Source of the DNA: SAT2750 sp963581185
Lineage (GTDB): Bacteria > Planctomycetota > Planctomycetia > Pirellulales > Pirellulaceae
DNA: 22,563 nucleotides
NCBI GenBank assembly: GCA_963581185.1
Contig: CAUZOB010000067.1
Span: forward strand, 1 to 22,563
Direction: 5' to 3'
A program made the translations under genes and the position numbers. Positions 7,097-14,053 of the stretch are shown here, one piece after another. A model generated the notes under the pieces. That model worked only from the letters and a program-made list of their open reading frames with translations, was not told where the DNA came from and did no database searches. The first letter of the stretch is position 1. Every line of letters starts with the position of its first letter.

Positions 7097-8218
7097 ATGA
7101 ACCAGGAAACGCCACCTGTCGATTCATCTCAGGCAGAGAATATCCAGCGGTTGCTGGAGACGACCGGCCAACAACTGGTGCTGGCAGAAAGCTGTACGTC
7201 GGGGCTTGTGGCAGCTCGCATCGGCAGCCTGCCCGGCATCTCAGCTCACTTCTGCGGATCGGCCGTGGTTTACCAGGAGCAGACCAAGCAGCAATGGCTG
7301 GGAATCTCAGAGCAGACGCTGCAGGAGGCGGGGGTGGTGAGCAGCCAGGTTGCCAGCCAGATGGCCCAGGGGGCACTGCAATCAACGGCACAGGCTACCC
7401 TGGCCGCCGCCATCACAGGCCACCTCGGCCCCGACGCGCCAGCTGAACTGGATGGCCAGCTGGAATTAGGTATCGCCAGCCGCAACCACACCGATGGCAC
7501 GATCGAGACCGTTGTCCGGACCATTCAATTGCCAGAGGTCGGCAGGGCTGCCAGGCAACAACTGGCGGCCCAGCATCTCTTGCAACTTGTCGAGCGGGCG
7601 CTGCTTGTCGTGCAAGCCTGGCAGGGGCTGCAAGAACAGCCACAGAGTTGCTGGTCCATACCGAGCTGGAATGGAGCGAGCCCGGCGGAACCAGCGGAAC
7701 TGGTATTCCCCGGTGCATTTGCTCCCTGCCACGAGGGTCATGTGGAGATCATGCGTGCTGCCCAGCAGGCTGAGTCGGGTCAGCTGGCGCTGGAGATTTC
7801 CCTGGAAAATGTCGACAAGCCTGCACTTTCAGCAGCCGCAGCAGTAGCACGAGTTGTACCCCTGGCAGAGATCCCGGTATGGCTGACGCGGGCGGCAACT
7901 TTTGTGGAAAAAGCGCAGCGATTCGCCGGCTGCACGCTGGTAGTGGGAGCGGACACGCTGGCCCGGATTGGTCAACCACGGTATTACACCGGCGGCGAAG
8001 CGGCGATGCTGGCGGCGATCGACCAGATTGCCGCAGCTGGCAACCGCTTCCTTGTGTTCGGGCGAAAGATGAATGGCCAGTTCCAGACCGGCCGCGACTC
8101 GGAACAGGCCAGCTTTATGGGGCTGGACGAGCTGGACATTCCTGCCGGTCTGCGTGAACTGTGCCAGCCGGTAAGCGAGGATGCTTTTCGCCGCGACATC
8201 TCCTCACGAGATCTATAG
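7097..8218 (+). CDS. PncC/CinA-C amidase fused to a NadD/Pof1-like nucleotidylyltransferase domain
   Basis: A 373-residue two-domain protein. Residues about 12-175 are a CinA C-terminal/PncC domain, which hydrolyses nicotinamide mononucleotide to nicotinate mononucleotide; the motif AESCTSGLVAARIGSLPG (from residue 30, catalytic Ser32) and VVYQEQTKQQWLGI are typical, while the later GHLGPDA replaces the usual GIAGP-type loop. Residues about 200-373 resemble nucleotidylyltransferases: FPGAFAPCHEGH has the HxGH signature (H212-E-G-H215), and LVVGADTLARIG fits the following strand. The family's late SxTxxR motif appears only as ISSRDL at the very end. In known NAD metabolism NadD adenylylates nicotinate mononucleotide, so the fusion could join two consecutive salvage steps. 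The second domain may instead belong to the Pof1 group; its substrate is uncertain. The ATG at 7097 has only a distant GGAG. Confidence 0.85.
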   Translation: MNQETPPVDSSQAENIQRLLETTGQQLVLAESCTSGLVAARIGSLPGISAHFCGSAVVYQEQTKQQWLGISEQTLQEAGVVSSQVASQMAQGALQSTAQATLAAAITGHLGPDAPAELDGQLELGIASRNHTDGTIETVVRTIQLPEVGRAARQQLAAQHLLQLVERALLVVQAWQGLQEQPQSCWSIPSWNGASPAEPAELVFPGAFAPCHEGHVEIMRAAQQAESGQLALEISLENVDKPALSAAAAVARVVPLAEIPVWLTRAATFVEKAQRFAGCTLVVGADTLARIGQPRYYTGGEAAMLAAIDQIAAAGNRFLVFGRKMNGQFQTGRDSEQASFMGLDELDIPAGLRELCQPVSEDAFRRDISSRDL

Positions 8219-8235
8219 CGGCTGCAGCACGTCGG

Positions 8236-9444
8236 CTAGGGCGCCTCCTGCTGTGTCCGGAACCACTGGTTCCATTTCTGATGTGCTGACTCGCGTTTCT
8301 CCTCGTCCACGAAGCCGCAGGTGTGGCCGTGGAAGACGGTGGGAGGATTTCGCTGCAGTAACTCAAACCCATACGCCTTGTGATTCTGCTTGGTCATTTC
8401 CAGCAGCATTACCAGGGCCACATCTCGAACCTGGGTACGAATCACACCTTTCTTGATTTGCGGATTGCTCCAGGTGTGGCAGACCGAGGTATTCTGCAAC
8501 TGGGGCAACAGGAACTGCTTGTCGTCCGGACCACCAAAACGCCCCAGGGCCATGATGGCGTACTGCAGCATGGATGGAGAGGTTGCCTTGGAGATGAGGT
8601 ACGAACGTGCCAGCCGCAACCCGGTTTCCTTGAGGTTATAACTGAGGCAGGTCATCAGCGAGTAGTAGGAGTTTGGGTTTGCTTTTTCCAGCTGAACGAC
8701 CCAGCCATCAAGCATTTTTTCCAGCAGCTTTCGGTGGGGGCTTCCCCGCAGCGTGTCCTGGGTTCCCTGAAACTGCAGGATGCTAAAGATCAGCTGATGC
8801 GAGTCGGAGTTGATCACGGCATCACCCTGGCTGGCAACGAACAGGATGGTGGCCAGGCTGGGAGTTCCCGCTGTTCGGGGACCGTTGGCATTGAAGCTGG
8901 AATAGGGCTGTAACTCTCTGGCACGCATGGCAAACTTGCCTTCCAGGTTCTGGCCAGAATCGAGTGCCTCGAGCAGTTTGGCTTCGCTGCGGATCATGGA
9001 AGCAAACAGCCGGCGAATAGCGGTATCATCGCCGAGTGCTTTACGAAATCGCTGCCAACCGGGCAGCTTGTGATCTACCGAGTTGTCTTCATCGTTGAGA
9101 AAAGCAGCCAGTCGAGCAGCGAAGTCGCGTTCCACGATCAGTGCCAGCAGGCGGCGGGCTCGGAGCCGGATCTCGAGGTCGGGACTCCGCAAGGCGGCAG
9201 TCAACATCTGCCTGGCCGCTGGGCCGGCGTCTTCCAGTTGATTTGTCGCCCGCTCGCGAACCTTGAAGGAATTGTCACCAAGCTGTTGAACCAGCGTGGT
9301 CAGCTTCTCTGCGGAGGGTGTCTGCTGGGCCTGCAGCGTCTGGCTGCCAGCCAGTAGGACTGATAGCAGGCAGCCAATCGTCAGGCAGAACTGCCCAGGA
9401 GAGCGGACGACCGTTTTGTTCATGGATGCGCTCATCGGTTTCAT
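8236..9444 (-). CDS. Secreted HEAT-repeat-like protein
   Basis: A protein of up to 402 residues with a signal peptide (FCLTIGCLLSVLLAGSQTLQA, cleavage likely before QQTPS). Residues about 45-110 look like two HEAT-type helical repeats: LVQQLGDNSFKVRERATNQLEDAG, then a second with LEIRLRARRLLALI. The rest is helical without a recognised catalytic motif, with further repeat-like segments (MLQYAIMALGRFGGPDD and VRDVALVMLLEMTKQ). Secreted proteins of this architecture are common in planctomycetes; HEAT repeats usually form protein-binding scaffolds. Three Met codons (9444, 9435, 9423) could serve as start; none has a strong ribosome-binding site, and the last would give a shorter signal peptide. 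It converges with the PncC fusion gene (17-base gap) and is divergent from the glucokinase gene, with a TATAAT box 58 bases upstream. Confidence 0.8.
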   Translation of the reverse strand: MKPMSASMNKTVVRSPGQFCLTIGCLLSVLLAGSQTLQAQQTPSAEKLTTLVQQLGDNSFKVRERATNQLEDAGPAARQMLTAALRSPDLEIRLRARRLLALIVERDFAARLAAFLNDEDNSVDHKLPGWQRFRKALGDDTAIRRLFASMIRSEAKLLEALDSGQNLEGKFAMRARELQPYSSFNANGPRTAGTPSLATILFVASQGDAVINSDSHQLIFSILQFQGTQDTLRGSPHRKLLEKMLDGWVVQLEKANPNSYYSLMTCLSYNLKETGLRLARSYLISKATSPSMLQYAIMALGRFGGPDDKQFLLPQLQNTSVCHTWSNPQIKKGVIRTQVRDVALVMLLEMTKQNHKAYGFELLQRNPPTVFHGHTCGFVDEEKRESAHQKWNQWFRTQQEAP

Positions 9445-9502
9445 CTCAGCAGCAAGACGATCGCGTGATGGCAGGATCGAGCAGTGATTTCTCGATCTCT
9501 TG

Positions 9503-9508
9503 ATTATA
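9503..9508 (-). promoter_or_regulatory. Candidate -10 box (TATAAT) of the HEAT-protein gene
   Basis: On the minus strand a perfect TATAAT lies 58 bases before the ATG at 9444. No good -35 box is seen at the expected distance (TACGCG at spacing 17), so the call rests on the -10 hexamer and position only. Confidence 0.4.
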
Positions 9509-9548
9509 GGCTGCCAGGACCGGACCGCGTAGTGTTACTCGCCGTTGA

Positions 9549-9577
9549 TTGCTCCACCCATGGCTGTCACCTATAAA
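9549..9577 (+). promoter_or_regulatory. Candidate sigma-70-type promoter of the glucokinase gene
   Basis: TTGCTC (9549-9554), a 17-base spacer and TATAAA (9572-9577) stand 71 bases upstream of the start codon at 9648. The -35 box is a weak match; the -10 box differs from consensus at one position. Confidence 0.35.
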
Positions 9578-9647
9578 TGATCGCCTGAAGAATCGCTACC
9601 ACGCGTATCGCTGCCCACCTCGATGCCAGTCTAAAACCCCTATCCCC

Positions 9648-10676
9648 ATGCAGTACGACGTCCCCACAATTGAGATTGGCGAGGCACGCGTGCCACTCTT
9701 TGCCGGATTCGATGTCGGTGGTACGTCGATCAAGATCGGTATTGTCGACGACAACGGAGCCACTGTCGGTACGACCCGCATTGCGATGCAGGCCGAACTG
9801 CCGGTGGACCAGACCTTGCAGGCCATGGTGGCAGCGCTCAGTGACGTGCTCGACGAATTGGGCCTGGTGATATCGGACCTGTCGGCTATTGGCCTGGGTA
9901 CCCCCGGCACCATGGACATTCCTGCCGGCACAATTCTTGAGCCACCTAACTTGCCAGGCTGGCGACATTTTCCAGTCCGCGACCATGTCAGCCAACTCTG
10001 CGGGGATTTGCCGGTCGCCTTTAGCAACGACGGTAACGCTGCTGCCTTTGGTGAGTTCTGGATTGGACGGGGGAGCCAGGAGCAGAGCATTGTGATGCTG
10101 ACACTCGGTACAGGTGTCGGCGGCGGGATCATTATTGATGGTGTGTCGCTCGAAGGAGAACACAGTCACGGGGCGGAATGCGGGCACATCATTGTCGATA
10201 CTGGTCCGCAGGCCAGAACCTGCTCCTGCGGACAGCCCGGACACCTGGAAGCGTATGCCAGCGCAACGGCGGTGGTCAGTCGGATGCGTGAGTTACTTGA
10301 ATCCGGTGCGGAATCCAGCTTGCAGCCGCTGCTGGCTGACGATGCCGGTATTTCAGCATTAGAGATTTACCAGGCAGCTGAGCACGGTGACCAACTGGCT
10401 CAGCAGGTGATCCAGCAGACCGCTCAGTACCTGGCGACCGGTATTGTCACCTTGCTACATACGATCGATGTGGGGGCGGTGGTGCTGGGTGGAGCCATGG
10501 ACTTTGGTGGCCAGGAATCGGAGAGCGGGAGGAATTTCCTGGCCGCGATTCGGCAGTGGGTGCATGAGCATACATTTCCAGTGATTGCCGAACAGGTGAC
10601 GATCGAATTTGCCAGCCTGGGCGGTGCCGCTGGATATATTGGAGCCGCGGGATTGGCTCGCAAACTGGTGAACTAG
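9648..10676 (+). CDS. glk: ROK-family glucokinase
   Basis: A 342-residue sugar kinase of the ROK family, most likely glucokinase, which makes glucose 6-phosphate from glucose and ATP (or another phosphate donor) for glycolysis. Seen in the protein: phosphate-binding DVGGTSIKIG (22-31), GLGTPGTMD (82-90), catalytic aspartate in NDGNAAAFGE (N127, D128), GTGVGGG (154-160), and the zinc site GHIIV...CSCGQPGHLEAYAS (H180, C192, C194). The residue that is usually the third Cys of this site is His199. Length is typical. I chose the ATG at 9648, since the frame upstream of it starts only with TTG and adds an unrelated 33 residues; no clear ribosome-binding site precedes the ATG. The exact sugar (glucose, N-acetylglucosamine, mannose or other) is not certain. 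It is divergent from the HEAT gene and upstream of lepA. Confidence 0.85.
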   Translation: MQYDVPTIEIGEARVPLFAGFDVGGTSIKIGIVDDNGATVGTTRIAMQAELPVDQTLQAMVAALSDVLDELGLVISDLSAIGLGTPGTMDIPAGTILEPPNLPGWRHFPVRDHVSQLCGDLPVAFSNDGNAAAFGEFWIGRGSQEQSIVMLTLGTGVGGGIIIDGVSLEGEHSHGAECGHIIVDTGPQARTCSCGQPGHLEAYASATAVVSRMRELLESGAESSLQPLLADDAGISALEIYQAAEHGDQLAQQVIQQTAQYLATGIVTLLHTIDVGAVVLGGAMDFGGQESESGRNFLAAIRQWVHEHTFPVIAEQVTIEFASLGGAAGYIGAAGLARKLVN

Positions 10677-10697
10677 CGGTTCGTGGCCAGCGGTTCT

Positions 10698-10726
10698 GGA
10701 GAGTCTCCTGGGGGAGAAAGACTCTC
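10698..10726 (+). terminator. Possible hairpin after glk / before lepA
   Basis: GAGAGTC (10699-10705) pairs with GACTCTC (10720-10726), and the loop can pair further (TCC with GGA). The GGAGA-N-TCTCC palindrome inside it gives an alternative fold. No U-run follows, so it may be a weak terminator of glk or a leader structure of lepA. Confidence 0.3.
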
Positions 10727-10850
10727 TCCTGCTGCTTCCACCCGCGGCCGACCCCATCCCGTATTGGAGAATCTGACAGATGGTGCCACACTGTAGCCAG
10801 GAACTAATACCTGCCTGAGCGTGCCAATTCTTCCAAGGCACGAATCCTGG

Positions 10851-12659
10851 ATGAACAACACTGCGATCCGCAACTTCTGCATCATTGCTCATATTGATCA
10901 CGGTAAGAGCACACTTGCTGATCGCTTGATGGAATATACCGGCACGGTGACCAAGCGGCAGATGAAGGAGCAGCTGCTTGATGACATGGAACTGGAGCGT
11001 TCCCGCGGCATCACGATTAAGGCCCGCGCAGTCAGTATGCAATACAAGCACAAGGGCACTGACTACGAGCTGAACTTGATTGACACGCCAGGCCATGTCG
11101 ACTTTCAATACGAGGTCTCCAGGTCGCTAGCCTGTTGCGAGGGCGCCTTGCTGCTGGTCGATGCCTTTCAGGGCGTTGAAGCCCAGACGGTCGCCAACGC
11201 CTATTCGGCCATCGAACATGACCTGACAATCCTGCCTGCCATCAACAAGATCGACCTGACACATCAAAGAGCGGATGAAGTTGTTGAGGAGATCCAGCAA
11301 TCGTTGGGGATCGCCCCGGATTCCATACTCCGACTGAGTGCCAAGGAAGGCATCGGTATTGGTGAACTGCTGGATGCCATTATCGAGACTGTGCCAGCTC
11401 CCTCGGGCAGCCCAGACGAGCCACTCAGAGCGATGGTCTTCGACTCGCATTACGATGAATTCCGCGGAGCTGTCACCTATGTGCGGATCATGGACGGTAC
11501 GGTCAAAGTGGGTCAGAAAATCCACTTTATTCGCGATGGCAGCGAGCATGAAGTTCTCGAGCTGGGTCAATTCGTTCCGCAACAGCAAACCTGTGCGGAA
11601 TTGAAAGCTGGCCAGGTGGGCTTTCTGATCTGCAACATCAAGACCCTCGATGATGTTCATATCGGGGACACCGTTGGCACGGTGGCAGGTCCTGAGGTCG
11701 AGCCCTTGCCGGGCTACCACGAACCGAAGCGGATGGTCTACTGCGGCCTCTATCCTTCCGACGGACAGGACTTCAAGGAACTTCGTGACGCTCTGAATCG
11801 CCTGGCTATCAACGATCCCAGTTTTGAGTTTGAACCGGAGACGAGTGAGGCGCTGGGATTCGGCTTTCGCTGTGGATTCCTCGGGCTGCTGCACATGGAG
11901 ATTGTCCAGCAGCGACTCGAACAGGAGTCAGATATCGATCTTGTCCAGACGGCACCCAACGTGACCTACGAGGTGACCACAAACACAGGCGAAGTGCGTG
12001 AGATCAACCGGCCGCAGGAAGTTCCCGACTCGGGTGACATTGCTGAGTTTCGCCAGCCTGTTGTGCGAGTCAGTTTTATCGTTCCGTCCGAGTATATCGG
12101 AGCGGTGATGAAGTTATGCCAGGACCGGCGAGGAGTCCAGCATTCCACGGAGTACCTCAGTCCCCAGCGCGCGATGCTGATTTATGACCTTGCGCTGAGC
12201 GAGGTGATTTATGATTTGCACGATAAGATCAAGAGTGCCACGCGAGGTTATGGCACGATGGACTATGATCTGATCGGCTACTTTCCGGCGGACCTGGTGC
12301 GGCTTGATATTCTCGTCAACGGCAACCGCGTGGATGCACTCAGTGTTATCTGTGAGCGAGGGGATGCCGACCGTCGCGGCCGCGCCGTGGCCAAGAAACT
12401 GAAGCAGGAAATTGACCGGCACATGTTCGAGGTTGCCGTGCAGGCGGCGATCGGTTCGCGGATTATCGCCCGGGAGACAGTCCCTGCGATGCGGAAAAAT
12501 GTTACCGCCAAATGTTATGGAGGTGATATTACTCGGAAACGGAAATTGTGGGCCAAGCAGCGTGAAGGTAAAAAACGGATGAAGTCGATCGGTCAGGTCG
12601 ATATACCCCAGAAGGCTTTCATGGCGGTGCTCGATACCGGCGCCGGAAAGAACACATGA
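10851..12659 (+). CDS. lepA: Elongation factor 4 (LepA), ribosome-binding GTPase
   Basis: A 602-residue translational GTPase with the usual LepA length. LepA binds the ribosome and promotes back-translocation or aids initiation and stress translation. G motifs: AHIDHGKST (13-21), RGITIKA (switch I region), DTPGHVDF and NKID. The C-terminal LepA-specific domain is present, with GGDITRKRKLWAKQREGKKRMKSIG and DIPQKAFMAVL near the end. I chose the ATG at 10851, from which the sequence runs straight into the conserved NFCIIAHIDHG; an earlier GTG at 10821 would add 10 residues not expected for the family. The stop codon overlaps the ATG of the next gene by 4 bases. In E. coli lepA is also co-transcribed with the signal peptidase gene lepB, so this order is an old linkage. 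Confidence 0.97.
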   Translation: MNNTAIRNFCIIAHIDHGKSTLADRLMEYTGTVTKRQMKEQLLDDMELERSRGITIKARAVSMQYKHKGTDYELNLIDTPGHVDFQYEVSRSLACCEGALLLVDAFQGVEAQTVANAYSAIEHDLTILPAINKIDLTHQRADEVVEEIQQSLGIAPDSILRLSAKEGIGIGELLDAIIETVPAPSGSPDEPLRAMVFDSHYDEFRGAVTYVRIMDGTVKVGQKIHFIRDGSEHEVLELGQFVPQQQTCAELKAGQVGFLICNIKTLDDVHIGDTVGTVAGPEVEPLPGYHEPKRMVYCGLYPSDGQDFKELRDALNRLAINDPSFEFEPETSEALGFGFRCGFLGLLHMEIVQQRLEQESDIDLVQTAPNVTYEVTTNTGEVREINRPQEVPDSGDIAEFRQPVVRVSFIVPSEYIGAVMKLCQDRRGVQHSTEYLSPQRAMLIYDLALSEVIYDLHDKIKSATRGYGTMDYDLIGYFPADLVRLDILVNGNRVDALSVICERGDADRRGRAVAKKLKQEIDRHMFEVAVQAAIGSRIIARETVPAMRKNVTAKCYGGDITRKRKLWAKQREGKKRMKSIGQVDIPQKAFMAVLDTGAGKNT

Positions 12660-13969
12660 TGGCGGTGAATACCGCAGAGACAGTCGCCGTTGGTCGCGGT
12701 CGCCGCTTGCCGCGGTACCTGATTGTCTTGCTGTCGCTGTCCGTGATCATTTACTGGTCCACTGGAAACTGGCGGCCACGAACTGTGCCGGTGGCAGGTA
12801 ACTCAATGGTCCCCACTCTCTGGGGTCCCTCCTTTCGGTGGAATTGCACGCATTGCGAATTTCCACTCAGACGCGAGGTGCAGAGACATCCGGAGCCGAC
12901 AACCTGTCCCAACTGTGGTCAGCAGAATCGCGCCCGCAGCGGTCGTCGAATGGCGGCCGATCGAGTCAGGGTTGGCCTGGCGGAGAGTGTCGACAAGCTC
13001 GCTCGCTGGGACCTGGTTGCCCTGCTGCGGCCCAATGCCGAGGACTTCCGCCGCTCGGAACGCTACCTGGTCAAGCGGGTTGTTGGCTTGCCAGGTGAAC
13101 AGGTTGAGTTGCGGGATGGCGAGCTGTTTGTCGATGGCCAGATGGTGAGCAAACCCTGGGAGGTTTTCCAGCAGCTGCGTATTCATGTTCACGATCGATT
13201 GTGCCAGTCAGTTCCTGCCGGCAGCGGACCGGTGAAATGGATCAGTGACCATGCGACCAGCAGCTGGCAATTTGAGCATCAGCTGCGATTCGCTGCCGAG
13301 AATACAGAAACGCTTGATCGAATCTACTTGGTCCACACTCCCGCTATCCCCGGACTGAGCACCCCACCCGGTAAACCGCTGACCGGAATCGTGGATTACT
13401 ACCCGGCCAACCAGGACCTGGCTCGCCCCAGCTTGCACCAGGTAAGAGACCTGATGATCGAAGCGGACGTCAGCTTGAGTGACGGGGCAGAATGGTTGCT
13501 CGAACTGACAACCAAGGACCGAGTGATTGCTGTTCGCATGAACCAGCAGACAGGCCGAGTCACACTCGAACGGAATGACGATGTGCTGGCTGAATCGTCC
13601 CTTGGCAAGCCAGCGGAATCGGCGCGCTGGCAGGTTTCCCTGGCGGTTTTCGATAACCAGCTGATCCTGAAGCTGGGTGACCAGCAGCTGGTGGCAGTTG
13701 AGCCGGCCGATCAGTCGCGGCGAGGGCCAGCCACGGTCAGGATGGCTGCCAGACATGGCACGGTTGACGTTACGGCGCTGCAGCTCTGGCGAGATGTTCA
13801 CTGGCTGGGAGTCGATATGACTGACAAGCCCTGGAGCCTGGGAAGAAAGCTGGGGAAAGATGAGTACCTGCTGCTGGGGGATAATCCCCCGGTCAGCGAG
13901 GATAGCCGCCAGTGGCAGGCAGGAGTGAGCCGGGAAAAGATCCTCGGCAGGGTCGAGAAGATCCATTGA
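12656..13969 (+). CDS. Signal peptidase I paralogue A with zinc ribbon and jelly-roll-like insert
   Basis: A 437-residue protein of the signal peptidase I family (Ser/Lys dyad protease that removes signal peptides on the outer face of the inner membrane). A membrane segment lies at about 21-35. Box B is GNSMVPT (Ser50), box D is YLVKRVVGLPG (Lys140), and box E is GDNPPVSEDSR (408-418), so the catalytic set looks complete. Between boxes B and D is a Cys4 zinc-ribbon-like motif (C64-x2-C67 and C84-x2-C87). Between boxes D and E is about 240 residues with a beta-rich, LamG/concanavalin-like section (about 245-385). A typical SPase I is much shorter. The gene overlaps lepA by 4 bases (ATGA), with GGAAAG upstream as ribosome-binding site. 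Another ATG directly follows (12659). Activity is inferred from the intact motifs. Confidence 0.9.
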   Translation: MMAVNTAETVAVGRGRRLPRYLIVLLSLSVIIYWSTGNWRPRTVPVAGNSMVPTLWGPSFRWNCTHCEFPLRREVQRHPEPTTCPNCGQQNRARSGRRMAADRVRVGLAESVDKLARWDLVALLRPNAEDFRRSERYLVKRVVGLPGEQVELRDGELFVDGQMVSKPWEVFQQLRIHVHDRLCQSVPAGSGPVKWISDHATSSWQFEHQLRFAAENTETLDRIYLVHTPAIPGLSTPPGKPLTGIVDYYPANQDLARPSLHQVRDLMIEADVSLSDGAEWLLELTTKDRVIAVRMNQQTGRVTLERNDDVLAESSLGKPAESARWQVSLAVFDNQLILKLGDQQLVAVEPADQSRRGPATVRMAARHGTVDVTALQLWRDVHWLGVDMTDKPWSLGRKLGKDEYLLLGDNPPVSEDSRQWQAGVSREKILGRVEKIH

Positions 13970-14053
13970 TGCTGTTCGAGCCAGCGCAGCAGCCTCCGCT
14001 TTTTTCAGCTATATTCCGGCAGCAGAGACAACGACATTGAATGAGTCCACAGT

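Noticed and set aside
10677..10850. Riboswitch in front of lepA
   Set aside because: The hairpins at 10698-10726 match no riboswitch class that I can recognise; they fit a transcript-end structure better.
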